Positions 47,892 to 57,778 of a stretch of 64,000 nucleotides of DNA are shown piece by piece; the stretch's first letter is position 1, and each line of letters begins with the position of its first letter. The position numbers and the translations under genes are program-made. This stretch comes from Methylophilus methylotrophus DSM 46235 = ATCC 53528 (GTDB lineage Bacteria; Pseudomonadota; Gammaproteobacteria; Burkholderiales; Methylophilaceae), in NCBI RefSeq assembly GCF_000378225.1, contig NZ_KB905145.1:113070-177069 (forward strand). The letters run 5' to 3'. The notes beneath the pieces were generated by a model, which was not told where the DNA came from, did no database searches, and saw only the letters and a list, made by a program, of their open reading frames with translations.

Positions 47892-50782
47892 GCATGAGGT
47901 TACAAAATACTTCCGGTGAGTGGATCAATCGGAACAACAAAATTAAATTCTCATTTGAAGGTAAAGATTATGAGGGTTTTGAAGGCGATACGATTAGCAG
48001 CGCCTTGTGGGCTGCGGGCGAGAAAGTATTAGGGCGTAGTTTTAAATACCATCGCCCCAGAGGCATTTTTACCCTGGCAAATCATGACGTCAATATCATG
48101 GTGACGGATGGTGTCGATACCAATATCCGAGCCGATGTTGTTCAGGTTAAAGCGGGGATGAAACTCCAAGTAGTGAATGTTGACGGCGGGGTGATGGCGG
48201 ATAAGAAGCGCTTTCTTGATTCGATATCGGCGCTCTTACCAGTGGGCTTTTATTACAAAGCATTTCATACCCCACGCAGTTTGTTTCCATTTTGGGAGCG
48301 CATCATTCGCAACGCAGCTGGTTTGGGCGTGGTGAACTTTAACTATCCGCGGATCTTAAAAAAGAAACACTATGCGCATTACGATCTCCTGGTAATTGGC
48401 GCTGGCCCTGCAGGGTTATCTGCAGCTTTGACTGCGGCCCGTGAAGGCTTAGAGGTTCTGTTGGTGGATGAAAATGCCAAGCCCGGCGGAAGTTTTGCTT
48501 ACGACAATGCTGGCAATTCAGCGCATCACGCACAGTTAGCAAACATGTTGAGTGAAGCACAAAGCCTGCCTAATTTAACAGTGAAAACTAACGCTTATGC
48601 AGCCGGATATTATGCTGATCATCTGGTCCCGATCGTAGACGAATCTGGAATCACAAAAGTACGTGCTAAAGCAGTGATTGTTGCCAGTGGTGCCTTTGAG
48701 CAACCTCCCGTGTTCAGAAACAATGATCTACCGGGTGTCATGCTTGGTTCGGCCGCACAACGTCTCATCGCACGATATGCCGTTAAGCCATTCTTGAAGG
48801 GCGTAGTCGTCACCGCTAATAGCTATGGCTACCGGGTGGCGCTTGATCTGATTGCATCTGGCGTAGAGGTCGCGGCGATTGTTGATATGCGGGCGGGTGG
48901 AGAGACGGATGCCATTGCCAGTGTGGTCGCAAATAAAGGCATAAAAATCCATAACGGTGCCTGCATCTATGAAGCTGTGCCGGTATCCGGCAAGTTAGGT
49001 GTTAAAGGCGCGATTGTCGCGGATTACGATGAAGCCTCTGCGCAGGCCGATACTCAGAAATCCATACAGATTGACTGTGACGGTATCGTCATGTGTGCAG
49101 GCTGGGCGCCTGCTGCTGCATTGCTTTATCAGGCTGGCACCGGCATGCGTTATGACGATCAAATACACCAATTCGTACCGTCAAGACTGCCCAATGGCAT
49201 TTTCGCGGCAGGTAAGGTCAACGGTGTTTTTGGCTTGAATCAACGCCTCCAGGATGGCGCCCGTGCTGCCTCTGATGCCCTCAAGTATTTGGGCTATGTT
49301 GGAAACGACACCACCGTAGAAAGTTTTGCCGGTTCATCGCCTAGCCATCCTTATCCGATTGTGATGCATCCCAAAGGTAAAAACTTTGTGGATTTCGACG
49401 AGGATATCAGCGTAAAAGATTTCATCCATGCGGCTCAGGAAGGCTTCGATAACATCGAATTAATGAAGCGTTTCACGACAGTTGGCATGGGACCTAGTCA
49501 GGGCAAGCATTCAAATATGAATGCGATTCGTATTCTGGCGCGTATCAGAAGTCTTCCAGTCAATAAAATTGGCACGACGACAGCACGGCCCTTCTTTCAT
49601 CCAACACCAATAGGTCATTTGGCAGGCAGGGGGTTGCATCCTCATCGAGATACCCCTCTGCATCAGTGGCACGCAGAACACGGTGCAGTGTTCACGGATG
49701 TCGGCGCATGGAAACGTCCAGCCTACTACAAAGTGGATGGGCAAACCAAAGAGCAGTCTATACAGAACGAAGCAAAAGCCGTCAGAAGTGCAGCGGGCAT
49801 CATTGATGTCAGCACCTTGGGCAAGATAGAGATTCATGGCGCTAATGCCGCTGAATTTTTAGAACGTTTCTACACGGGTAATTTTAAAGATCAAAGGGTT
49901 GGGCGCTCCCGATATGCCTTAATGCTGGACGAATCAGGGGTGATGGTAGATGACGGTGTCGCTTGCCGGATCGCAGAAAATTTCTTCTATGTGACCGCAA
50001 GTACCAGCAATGCCGCCGCGGTTTACCGTGAGATGCAGCGGTGGAATCAGATTTGGGGCCTGAATGTGACCTTCATCAATGTCACGGGCGCATATGGCGC
50101 GGTGAACATTGCCGGGCCATTGGCCAGAAAGGTGCTGCAGAAAATCACCCTATTGGATATTTCTGAAGACCAGTTTCTATTAGGTGCAGTAGCCGATACG
50201 TCCATAGGAGAAATAAAGGCTCGTGTGATTCGCGTTGGATTTGTCTCTAACCAGGCCTATGAGATTCATGTGCCTGCCTCATCTGTTCTTAAGTTGTGGA
50301 ATTTGCTGCTAGACAGTGGAAGCGTTGATGGACGTGTTAAACCATTTGGTACAGAGGCACAAAGATTGCTTCGATTGGAAATGGGCCACCCATTAATGGG
50401 GCATGATACCGATGGTCTTACAAACCCCTTTGAGCTTGGTGCTGACTGGGCCATCAACCTCAATAAACCTTTCTTTATCGGTAAACGCAGTTTGCAAATT
50501 ATCCGCAAACGTCCTCTGCTAAAAAAACTAGTGGCTTTTTCGTTTAAGCCATATTTCCAGGGACCTGTGCCATGTGAATGTAATTTAGTGATCAGCAAAA
50601 GTGGCCAGATTGAGGGCAGGGTCACCAGTCTATCGTTGAGTCCTACGCTGCAAAGATTCATAGGGTTTGCATATGTATCCCCAGTGAATACAAAGTTGGG
50701 TGACGTCTTGAGTATTAGAACTGACAGCGGCCAGATGGTGGAGGCCTATGTTGTCCAGTCACCATTTATTGAAGGGGATTAA
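47888..50782 (+). CDS. mgdC: N-methylglutamate dehydrogenase subunit C (SoxA-like)
   Basis: This 964-residue subunit is homologous to sarcosine oxidase alpha. The N-terminal ferredoxin-like domain (about 15-100, lacking Fe-S cysteines) precedes a dinucleotide-binding flavoprotein domain with GAGPAG at 171-176. A C-terminal GcvT/folate-binding domain starts near residue 590 (THPHRDT-like start, RSRYALMLDESGVMVDDGV). In this family the C-terminal domain passes the C1 unit to tetrahydrofolate. ATGA overlap with mgdB indicates translational coupling. Confidence 0.92.
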   Translation: MSMRLQNTSGEWINRNNKIKFSFEGKDYEGFEGDTISSALWAAGEKVLGRSFKYHRPRGIFTLANHDVNIMVTDGVDTNIRADVVQVKAGMKLQVVNVDGGVMADKKRFLDSISALLPVGFYYKAFHTPRSLFPFWERIIRNAAGLGVVNFNYPRILKKKHYAHYDLLVIGAGPAGLSAALTAAREGLEVLLVDENAKPGGSFAYDNAGNSAHHAQLANMLSEAQSLPNLTVKTNAYAAGYYADHLVPIVDESGITKVRAKAVIVASGAFEQPPVFRNNDLPGVMLGSAAQRLIARYAVKPFLKGVVVTANSYGYRVALDLIASGVEVAAIVDMRAGGETDAIASVVANKGIKIHNGACIYEAVPVSGKLGVKGAIVADYDEASAQADTQKSIQIDCDGIVMCAGWAPAAALLYQAGTGMRYDDQIHQFVPSRLPNGIFAAGKVNGVFGLNQRLQDGARAASDALKYLGYVGNDTTVESFAGSSPSHPYPIVMHPKGKNFVDFDEDISVKDFIHAAQEGFDNIELMKRFTTVGMGPSQGKHSNMNAIRILARIRSLPVNKIGTTTARPFFHPTPIGHLAGRGLHPHRDTPLHQWHAEHGAVFTDVGAWKRPAYYKVDGQTKEQSIQNEAKAVRSAAGIIDVSTLGKIEIHGANAAEFLERFYTGNFKDQRVGRSRYALMLDESGVMVDDGVACRIAENFFYVTASTSNAAAVYREMQRWNQIWGLNVTFINVTGAYGAVNIAGPLARKVLQKITLLDISEDQFLLGAVADTSIGEIKARVIRVGFVSNQAYEIHVPASSVLKLWNLLLDSGSVDGRVKPFGTEAQRLLRLEMGHPLMGHDTDGLTNPFELGADWAINLNKPFFIGKRSLQIIRKRPLLKKLVAFSFKPYFQGPVPCECNLVISKSGQIEGRVTSLSLSPTLQRFIGFAYVSPVNTKLGDVLSIRTDSGQMVEAYVVQSPFIEGD

Positions 50783-50784
50783 AT

Positions 50785-51459
50785 ATGGAAATGGTATTTG
50801 ACCGACTATCCCCCGTCAGTTTTGCGCAGACAGGGTTAACGATGAAGAAAGCAATCTTGAACGGGATGGAAATCGTTCTAAGTTATGAAAATACGGATAT
50901 CGAGATGCAACGGATGAAGAAGCTCGGTATTTGTGATGTGAGCGCATTTTCCAGAGTAGGCATTAAAGGAGCAAAGGCCGTTGAGTGGCTTGAATCCCGA
51001 GGCTTTACCGTACCAAAAGCACCCAATACATGGCGTCAAGATCACGCTGGAGGATTGGTGTTAAGACTTGGGCGGAGTGAATTTTTATTGGAAGGTTTCC
51101 ACCAGGGGCAGATTGCAATCAATGCAAATGATGCACCAGAGAATCTTTATGTAGTGGCGCGTTATGACGCTTCGTTCATTCTGAGCGGCGTGCATTTCCA
51201 CAGTGCATTCAGTGAAATTTGTGCATTAGACCTGAGTGAAAGTGCATTTGCTGCTGACGCTGTGTTGATGACCAGTGTGGCTGGCGTGTCTGTGACTTTA
51301 ATTCGCCAATTGCTGAATGGGGAGCTGGTCTACCGGTTATGGTGCGATGGTAGCTATGGTAACTACATGTGGAGCACGCTCACTGAAATCGCCGGGGAGT
51401 TCGGCGGCGGCGCTATTGGCCTGGATGTTCACTTCAAACAGATGATAACTGGTTCTTGA
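50785..51459 (+). CDS. mgdD: N-methylglutamate dehydrogenase subunit D (SoxG-like)
   Basis: This 224-residue protein is of sarcosine oxidase gamma size and begins two bases after mgdC. Features resembling GcvT/SoxG folds include KLGICDVSAFSRVGIKGAKAVEWL and a C-terminal GAIGLDVHFKQM. It completes the four-subunit dehydrogenase. Assignment relies on position as much as on sequence, because SoxG proteins diverge strongly. Confidence 0.85.
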   Translation: MEMVFDRLSPVSFAQTGLTMKKAILNGMEIVLSYENTDIEMQRMKKLGICDVSAFSRVGIKGAKAVEWLESRGFTVPKAPNTWRQDHAGGLVLRLGRSEFLLEGFHQGQIAINANDAPENLYVVARYDASFILSGVHFHSAFSEICALDLSESAFAADAVLMTSVAGVSVTLIRQLLNGELVYRLWCDGSYGNYMWSTLTEIAGEFGGGAIGLDVHFKQMITGS

Positions 51460-51501
51460 TCGTTTCGAATTTTAATTAATAAATTTTAGGTGAGGCACTC
51501 A

Positions 51502-52836
51502 ATGAAGTCATTGCAGGAAGCACAAAAGTTTTTGCAGGAAAACAAGGTCAAGTACGTCCTTGCTCAATTCGTCGATATTCATGGGGTAGCCAAGGTCAAG
51601 TCAGTGCCGGCTGAGCATCTCAACGATATCCTGACGAAAGGCGCAGGTTTTGCTGGTGGGGCAATTTGGGGGACAGGCATTGCACCCAATGGCCCTGATT
51701 ACATGGCGGTTGGTGAGCTGAGCACCATCGGCTTGGTACCTTGGCAACCTGGTTATGCGCGACTGGTGTGCGATGGACATGTCAACAATCAACCGCATGA
51801 ATATGATGCACGCGTCGTTCTTAAGAAGCAGATTGCCCGGTTATCCAAACGTGGATGGACTTTCTACACAGGATTAGAGCCAGAGTTCTCATTACTGCGT
51901 CGTGACGAACAGGGTCAGATTCTGCCGTTTGATGAAACTGATACTTTGCAAAAACCATGTTACGACTATAAAGGGATTACAAGACACGCTGAGTATCTGG
52001 GTAAGTTAACTGAGTCGCTGATTGCGGCAGGGATGGATGTTTATCAAATTGATCATGAGGATGCGAATGGTCAGTTTGAAATTAACTACACCTACTCCGA
52101 ATGCCTCAAAAGTGCAGACGATTACATTTTATTCAAGATGGCTGCGAGTGAGATCGCCAATGAGATGGGCATGATCTGCTCGTTCATGCCTAAGCCATTT
52201 AGCAATCGGCCTGGCAATGGTATGCACATGCATATGTCCATAGGGGATGGAGAAAAAAGCCTGTTCCAAGACGACAATGATCCCTCTGGTCTGGGGTTGT
52301 CTAGCCTGGCCTACCATTTCCTGGGCGGGATCCTCGCGCATGCCCCGGCACTGACCGCCTTATGCAATCCGACCGTAAATTCGTACAAAAGACTGGTCGT
52401 TGGGCGCTCATTAACCGGTTCAACTTGGGCGCCAGCGTATATCAGTTACGGTAACAATAACCGTTCGACATTGGTGCGTATTCCTTATGGCCGCTTAGAA
52501 CTGCGGCTCCCTGACGGCAGCTGTAATCCATATCTTGCCACCGCAGCCGTGATCGCAGCGGGCTTGGATGGCGTTGCCCGTCAGTTAAACCCAGGCAAGG
52601 GACATGATGAGAATCTCTACGATTACAGCCCCGAGCAACTTCAAGCATTGAAGATTGGCATACTTCCCCAGAATCTGGGTGAGGCATTGGATGCGCTTGA
52701 GAGTGATGAGGTCATCATGGATGCGCTGGGGGCAAATCTTGCCCAAGAGTTTTTAAAGATCAAACGCATGGAGTGGATTGATTATCAACGGCATGTCTCC
52801 CAGTGGGAAATTGATAGGTATGTTGAGTTCTTTTAA
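51502..52836 (+). CDS. gmaS: Gamma-glutamylmethylamide synthetase
   Basis: The start is ATG 51502 (AGGTGAGG at good distance), giving 444 residues. It is a glutamine-synthetase-fold ligase joining methylamine to the gamma-carboxyl of glutamate with ATP. GS motifs are [24 protein letters not shown] and [22 protein letters not shown] Tyr in [10 protein letters not shown] occupies the position of the GlnA adenylylation site. Sequence and context distinguish it from the ordinary GlnA at 36062. It lies between the dehydrogenase and synthase genes. Confidence 0.93.
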   Translation: MKSLQEAQKFLQENKVKYVLAQFVDIHGVAKVKSVPAEHLNDILTKGAGFAGGAIWGTGIAPNGPDYMAVGELSTIGLVPWQPGYARLVCDGHVNNQPHEYDARVVLKKQIARLSKRGWTFYTGLEPEFSLLRRDEQGQILPFDETDTLQKPCYDYKGITRHAEYLGKLTESLIAAGMDVYQIDHEDANGQFEINYTYSECLKSADDYILFKMAASEIANEMGMICSFMPKPFSNRPGNGMHMHMSIGDGEKSLFQDDNDPSGLGLSSLAYHFLGGILAHAPALTALCNPTVNSYKRLVVGRSLTGSTWAPAYISYGNNNRSTLVRIPYGRLELRLPDGSCNPYLATAAVIAAGLDGVARQLNPGKGHDENLYDYSPEQLQALKIGILPQNLGEALDALESDEVIMDALGANLAQEFLKIKRMEWIDYQRHVSQWEIDRYVEFF

Positions 52837-52894
52837 TTGTTTGATGTGAGTGACGCATTGGTCATCGAACATGAAGTATTGATAGGAGAAAATG

Positions 52895-53791
52895 ATGTGT
52901 GGGATTGTAGGATTACTGGTTAAAAACCAGAGTATGCGCGCAAATATCGGTCAATTGATGATGCCGATGCTGATTGGGATGACAGAGCGAGGACCGGATT
53001 CTGCTGGCATGGCTGTGTTTACGTCGCCAGTGGATGCAAATGCGTTGAAATATAGCCTGTATGCACCGACGGCAGATTTTAGCTGGAAGGCATTGGAGCA
53101 AGCGTTTAATTCAGAGCACTCAGACCAGGTCACTCTCGCGGTGAAGGGTAATCATGCGATTCTCACCTCCGCAGTTGACACCGTGAAAGTAAAAAGCTGG
53201 ATCAAGCAAGCCTATCCGCAGATTCATATCCTTTCGGTGGGTCAATCGATCGACGTGTACAAAGATACCGGCCTGCCTGCCGATGTGGCTGCGCGTTATG
53301 ATTTGCCAGCATTGAGTGGCACGCATTTGGTTGGGCATACACGGATGGCGACTGAATCTGCCATTACCCCAGCGCATGCGCATCCTTTTACAGCAGGCAC
53401 AGATTGGTGCCTGGTGCACAATGGATCCCTTTCTAACCCCAACAGCCTCCGTCGCAAGCTGCAACATGAAGGTATCAATTTTGAAACCGACAATGACACT
53501 GAAGCAGCCTGCCGCTTCCTTGAGTGGCGTATGCGTGAAGGTGATGATTTGAAAACCGCCCTGGAACATGGTTTCGACGAGCTGGATGGATTCTATACAT
53601 TGCTGATGGGGACCAAAGATCAATTGGCCTTGGTGAGGGATCCATTTGCGTGTAAGCCTGCAGTGGTCGCCGAGCATGATGATTATGTCGCGATCGCTTC
53701 AGAGTTCCGCTCTTTAGCCCACCTTCCTGATGTGAAGAATGCTCACGTTTTTGAACCTTCACCAAAGGAGATGTACGTATGGAAAGTCTAA
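52895..53791 (+). CDS. mgsA: N-methylglutamate synthase subunit A (class II amidotransferase)
   Basis: The second of two adjacent ATGs (52895) puts Cys at position 2, as the Ntn amidotransferase requires (MCGIVGLLV), with AGGAGA well spaced. This 298-residue protein is homologous to the GltB glutaminase domain, with MTERGPDSAGMAVF, GHTRMATES and WCLVHNGSLSNP. In this pathway it hydrolyses gamma-glutamylmethylamide (or a glutamine analogue) and feeds methylamine to the synthase site. It overlaps mgsB by 13 bp. Confidence 0.92.
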   Translation: MCGIVGLLVKNQSMRANIGQLMMPMLIGMTERGPDSAGMAVFTSPVDANALKYSLYAPTADFSWKALEQAFNSEHSDQVTLAVKGNHAILTSAVDTVKVKSWIKQAYPQIHILSVGQSIDVYKDTGLPADVAARYDLPALSGTHLVGHTRMATESAITPAHAHPFTAGTDWCLVHNGSLSNPNSLRRKLQHEGINFETDNDTEAACRFLEWRMREGDDLKTALEHGFDELDGFYTLLMGTKDQLALVRDPFACKPAVVAEHDDYVAIASEFRSLAHLPDVKNAHVFEPSPKEMYVWKV

Positions 53792-54471
53792 AATTTGACT
53801 TGGAAAATACCGAGTTGAGAACCGTGAATCAATATCTGCATCGCCCTGCAGCAGAGTTGAGTGGTAAAAACGTGGTCATTAGCAACCCCAATGGGGCTCA
53901 CAACATCGCAGTCGGTCTGAATGCTGAGGTGAATGTCACGATCGATGGTCACGCAGGATATTACGCCGCAGGCATGAACCAACTGGCGACAGTCACTGTG
54001 ACCGGCAGTGCCTCCACTGGCGTGGCGGAGAATATGATGTCCGGCGTGGTGCATGTGAAAGGCTTCGCTTCTAATGCTGCTGGCGCAACGGCGCAAGGTG
54101 GTTTGTTAATTATTGACGGTGACGCCGGGCTCCGGTGCGGCATCTCGCTTAAAGGGGCTGATATTGTGGTTGGCGGTTCTGTGGGAAGCTTTTCTGCATT
54201 CATGGCACAAGCTGGCAATCTGGTGGTGCTTGGAGACGCAGGTGAGGCATTAGGCGACTCATTATACGAAGCTCGGCTCTTTGTGCGCGGTAACGTCAAG
54301 AGCCTGGGTGCCGATTGTGAAGAGAAGGAGATGGATCAGGAGTCACGCAATATTTTAGTGGATCTTCTGGCCAAATCCGGGCACGCAGAGGTGGATCCGG
54401 ATAGCTTCAAATTATTTGGCTCTGCACGCACTCTCTATAACTTCCATGTTGATAACGCAGGAGCATATTAA
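53779..54471 (+). CDS. mgsB: N-methylglutamate synthase subunit B (GXGXG domain)
   Basis: This 230-residue protein is a right-handed beta-helix like the GltB C-terminal GXGXG domain. It shows regular hydrophobic repeats such as VNVTIDGHAGYYAAGMNQLA, LLIIDGDAGLRCGISLKG and NLVVLGDAGEALGDS. It structurally couples the amidotransferase and FMN domains, which are fused in glutamate synthase but split here. Confidence 0.91.
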   Translation: MESLKFDLENTELRTVNQYLHRPAAELSGKNVVISNPNGAHNIAVGLNAEVNVTIDGHAGYYAAGMNQLATVTVTGSASTGVAENMMSGVVHVKGFASNAAGATAQGGLLIIDGDAGLRCGISLKGADIVVGGSVGSFSAFMAQAGNLVVLGDAGEALGDSLYEARLFVRGNVKSLGADCEEKEMDQESRNILVDLLAKSGHAEVDPDSFKLFGSARTLYNFHVDNAGAY

Positions 54472-54473
54472 TC

Positions 54474-55811
54474 ATGAGCGATACCTCTAAAAAAACTCCG
54501 CAAACAGAACCGCGTTTTTCTGCGACGTTCGATCCGGGAACGATGTCAGAAATTCGCCGTGCAGCAGCCACCGGCATTTATGATATTCGTGGCGCGGGTG
54601 CTAAACGAAAATTGCCACATTTCGATGACCTATTATTCTTGGGGGCTTCTGTCAGTAGATATCCACTTGAAGGTTATCGTGAGAAATGTGGCACAGATGT
54701 GGTCCTCGGAACACGGTATGCCAAAAAACCTATTCATCTCAAGACCCCGGTAACGATTGCGGGCATGAGCTTTGGTGCGCTGTCTGGGCCAGCAAAAGAG
54801 GCGCTGGGCCGTGGGGCAAGCGCAGTCGGTACCAGTACAACCACTGGGGATGGCGGTATGACGCCTGAGGAGCGTGGTCAGTCTTCGATTCTGGTCTATC
54901 AATACTTGCCTTCTCGGTATGGCATGAATCCAGATGATCTGCGGAAAGCGGATGCCATTGAAGTGGTGATTGGCCAAGGCGCGAAGCCTGGTGGCGGGGG
55001 GATGTTGCTGGGCCAGAAAATTAGTGACCGTGTCGCGAAAATGCGTTGCTTGCCTAAAGGCGTCGATCAACGTTCTGCATGTCGCCATCCGGACTGGACT
55101 GGTCCAGATGACTTGGAAATTAAGATTGCTGAACTGCGTGAGATCACAGATTGGGAAAAACCAATTTATGTGAAGGTTGGTGCGACGCGTCCATATTTTG
55201 ATGTCACACTCGCTGTTAAAGCGGGCGCCGATGTTGTGGTACTCGATGGTATGCAAGGTGGGACCGCTGCCACACAAGAGGTGTTTATTGAACATGTGGG
55301 CATCCCTATTCTTGCGGCAATTCGACCAGCTGTCCAGGCGCTGCAAGATATGGGTATGCACCGTAAAGTTCAGCTGATTGTTTCGGGTGGTATCAGAAAT
55401 GGTGCTGATGTCGCTAAAGCCTTGGCGTTGGGCGCAGACGCTGTCGCTATCGGCACCGCTGCATTAATTGCGTTGGGTGATAACGATCCACATCTGGAAG
55501 AGGAATACCAAAAACTTGGGACCACTGCCGGCGCTTATGATGATTGGCATGAAGGTAAGGATCCTGCAGGGATTACTACACAAGATCCAGAATTGATGAA
55601 GCGTTTAGATCCGGTGAAAGCTGGCCGTCGTCTTGCTAACTATCTCTCTGTGCTGACGATGGAAGCTCAGGTGATCGCGAGAGCATGCGGTAAATCTCAC
55701 TTGCATAATTTGGAACCTGAGGATTTGGTGGCACTCACGATTGAATCCGCTGCGATGGCCAAGGTTCCGCTCGCAGGCACTACCTGGATTCCAGGAACGT
55801 CTTCGTTCTGA
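54474..55811 (+). CDS. mgsC: N-methylglutamate synthase subunit C (FMN glutamate-synthase domain)
   Basis: This 445-residue protein is homologous to the central FMN-binding domain of GltB: TPVTIAGMSFGALSGPAKEALGRGA, a catalytic-loop GAKPGGGGML, PIYVKVGATRPYFDV, VLDGMQGGTAATQEVF and VSGGIRNGADVAKALALGADAVAIG. It forms N-methylglutamate at the reductive centre of the three-subunit synthase. It is the last gene of the operon. Confidence 0.92.
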   Translation: MSDTSKKTPQTEPRFSATFDPGTMSEIRRAAATGIYDIRGAGAKRKLPHFDDLLFLGASVSRYPLEGYREKCGTDVVLGTRYAKKPIHLKTPVTIAGMSFGALSGPAKEALGRGASAVGTSTTTGDGGMTPEERGQSSILVYQYLPSRYGMNPDDLRKADAIEVVIGQGAKPGGGGMLLGQKISDRVAKMRCLPKGVDQRSACRHPDWTGPDDLEIKIAELREITDWEKPIYVKVGATRPYFDVTLAVKAGADVVVLDGMQGGTAATQEVFIEHVGIPILAAIRPAVQALQDMGMHRKVQLIVSGGIRNGADVAKALALGADAVAIGTAALIALGDNDPHLEEEYQKLGTTAGAYDDWHEGKDPAGITTQDPELMKRLDPVKAGRRLANYLSVLTMEAQVIARACGKSHLHNLEPEDLVALTIESAAMAKVPLAGTTWIPGTSSF

Positions 55812-55836
55812 CATAAAACGACTAATCAATGCTGCA

Positions 55837-55866
55837 AAGGGGCAAGGCTAAGAAATCTTGCCCCTT
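55837..55866 (+). terminator. Probable terminator of the NMG operon
   Basis: AAGGGGCAAG (55837-55846) pairs perfectly with CTTGCCCCTT (55857-55866), a 10-bp stem. The tail is only weakly T-rich. Confidence 0.7.
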
Positions 55867-55970
55867 GACGTTTAGATTTAGATAAGTAGCTGCTATTTGG
55901 TTTTTAGATTGCACTAGAGTCAAGCAATAATATTGATATTGCCGCCTTTACAGGGCTTTTGCATAGGTGA

Positions 55971-56219
55971 TTAACGCGCTCCAAAAATAGATATTTGAAT
56001 CGCCAATTGCCAGCTAATATCCCATGCCAGCATACTTGCGGCGACCGATCCACAGAAAAGAACAATCAATATGCTACTGTTTTTACCGCGGTAAACATGG
56101 CGCAATTCTTCACAGGTAAGATCGTGTGGATTGAACTCTAAGGCCTTGATAGCACTTTCTCTTGTTTTGTTAACCAAACTCGATCCTGTCCCAATGCGGT
56201 CATGTAATGTGCTAGCCAA
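55971..56219 (-). CDS. Small hypothetical membrane protein
   Basis: This 82-residue frame starts at TTG 56219. The N-terminal half is polar and contains FNPHDLTCEELRHVYRGK. The C-terminal half has one or two hydrophobic segments (SSILIVLFCGSVAASMLAWD). It has no recognised family and a weak start. It is divergent from the peptide export operon, so a link (for example immunity) is possible but unsupported. Confidence 0.4.
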   Translation of the reverse strand: MASTLHDRIGTGSSLVNKTRESAIKALEFNPHDLTCEELRHVYRGKNSSILIVLFCGSVAASMLAWDISWQLAIQISIFGAR

Positions 56220-56487
56220 CCCATGGGTTGCGGCGCGTAAGAGAATCTTAATTATGCTGTATTTTGGCGTTGAATTGATATCGGGATGATTAAAAGGAGG
56301 TTTTCTGTAAATTAAAGCTCCATGAATGTGGGGTGCTTGCTAATCGGAAGGAGATGCGTTTAGAAATATGACTAGTAAATAGACAGACTTTATTGCATCA
56401 AATTTGAAGCCCTCCTATAATCCACAGGATTGTTAATAAATATTATTAAATTTAACCTATTGTAATCACCGCTTCCGGCCTACTCTC
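56220..56487. other. 268-bp spacer upstream of the export operon
   Basis: The spacer holds the promoter listed at 56393-56421. I see no RNA gene, repeat or clear operator elsewhere in it. Confidence 0.5.
56393..56421 (+). promoter_or_regulatory. Promoter of the peptide export operon
   Basis: TTGCAT (56393-56398), a 17-bp spacer and a perfect TATAAT (56416-56421) put the start near 56428, 60 bases before the adaptor gene. Confidence 0.7.
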
Positions 56488-57756
56488 ATGGCAAATCTTC
56501 CTCTTTTCCGTCATGCAGCACTTAATGCGCAAAAAAACCACTGGCTGGGCACGATTCTGCTCATTCGCCCCATGAGTTATCTTTTTTTGACGCTGATGGC
56601 CTTGCTGTTTGCCGGGATAGTCGTGGCTTTCATGGTATGGGGAACATATACCAAACGCAGCACAGTGGTCGGTCAGCTGGTACCGGAAACTGGCTTGGTA
56701 AAGGTCTATGCGCCACAATTTGGCATTGTGGTCGAAAAGCGGGTGCAAGAGGGGCAGCCAGTCAAACAGAATGACATCCTTTTTATTCTTTCCAGTGAGC
56801 GTTATTCGGATGCGCAAGGCTCCATTCAGGCTTCTATTAGTGCCCAACACAAGCAGCAGCGACAGTCATTAGAAAATGAAATTGTAAAAACAAAATTACA
56901 GCAGCGAGATGAGCAGCAAGCCTTGCAATCACGTATTGAGGGAATCAAGGATGAGCTTCATCGGCTGGATACGCAATATCAGTCACAGCAGACGCGTGTA
57001 CAGCTCAGTGAAGAAGCGCATAAGCGCTATTTGGGCTTGCTGGAAAACAACTATATTTCCCGTGAACAGACCCAGCAAAAACAGGAGGACTGGATAGAGC
57101 AATCCTCCCGCCTTGAATCGCTGGCACGCGAGCAGGTACGCATGCAGCGCGAATTGGTCGCCAGGCAAGATGAGTTATCCAGTTTACGGGCCAAGCATCA
57201 AAACCAGATCGCCCAGCTTGAGCGCAGTATTTCAGGTGTCAACCAGCAGCTTACCGAGAGTGAGGCTAAGCGCAGGCTGGTGATTCGAGCACCAGAATCT
57301 GGCACTGCAACTGCAGTGGTCGCCAACCTTGGTACAGCGGTAGAAGGTAGCCGTCCCTTGGTAAGCATTGTGCCAAGCGGCGCAATGCTGCAAGCGCATT
57401 TGTTTGCACCCAGCCGCGCAGTGGGTTTTGTGCGTGAAGGCGTGCCGGTGAGGTTGCGCTACCAAGCCTACCCTTACCAGAAATTTGGCCAGGCAAGTGG
57501 GCGGGTACAGTCTGTGTCAAGAACGGCACTGCCCGCAGGGGAAATCTTTACCATGGGCAATGTGTCTGCCAACAACCAGCATAGCGAACCTTTTTACCGC
57601 ATCACGGTAGCACTCGATCACCAATCCATGGTGGCTTATGGCAAGCAGCAGCCGTTGCAGGCCGGTATGTTACTGGATGCCGACATTATGCTGGAGCGTC
57701 GACACTTGTATGAGTGGGTGCTAGAGCCCTTGTTCAGTTTGACAGGGAAGCTGTAA
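56488..57756 (+). CDS. CvaA-like membrane-fusion (HlyD-family) adaptor
   Basis: This 422-residue protein has a single N-terminal transmembrane helix (about 30-55, SYLFLTLMALLFAGIVVAF). A lipoyl/barrel-sandwich segment follows (GLVKVYAPQFGIVVEKRVQE), then a long coiled-coil hairpin (about 105-265, rich in Gln, Glu and Arg) and the C-terminal half of the barrel (RRLVIRAPESGTATAVVANL). Such adaptors join a peptidase-containing ABC exporter to a TolC channel for bacteriocin or microcin export. It is the first gene of the operon. Confidence 0.9.
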   Translation: MANLPLFRHAALNAQKNHWLGTILLIRPMSYLFLTLMALLFAGIVVAFMVWGTYTKRSTVVGQLVPETGLVKVYAPQFGIVVEKRVQEGQPVKQNDILFILSSERYSDAQGSIQASISAQHKQQRQSLENEIVKTKLQQRDEQQALQSRIEGIKDELHRLDTQYQSQQTRVQLSEEAHKRYLGLLENNYISREQTQQKQEDWIEQSSRLESLAREQVRMQRELVARQDELSSLRAKHQNQIAQLERSISGVNQQLTESEAKRRLVIRAPESGTATAVVANLGTAVEGSRPLVSIVPSGAMLQAHLFAPSRAVGFVREGVPVRLRYQAYPYQKFGQASGRVQSVSRTALPAGEIFTMGNVSANNQHSEPFYRITVALDHQSMVAYGKQQPLQAGMLLDADIMLERRHLYEWVLEPLFSLTGKL

Positions 57757-57778
57757 TCCATCCGCATGAAAGAAGGTC

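Noticed and set aside
46371..51459. Reading the four-gene set as a sarcosine oxidase operon soxBDAG
   Set aside because: The subunits are homologous, but gmaS and the split glutamate-synthase genes in the same operon identify the NMG pathway. Glycine/serine C1 genes usual next to sox are absent.
52895..55811. Calling the three genes a conventional glutamate synthase
   Set aside because: Domains are split into three short genes without GltD and are joined to gmaS and mgd genes, which is the N-methylglutamate synthase arrangement.
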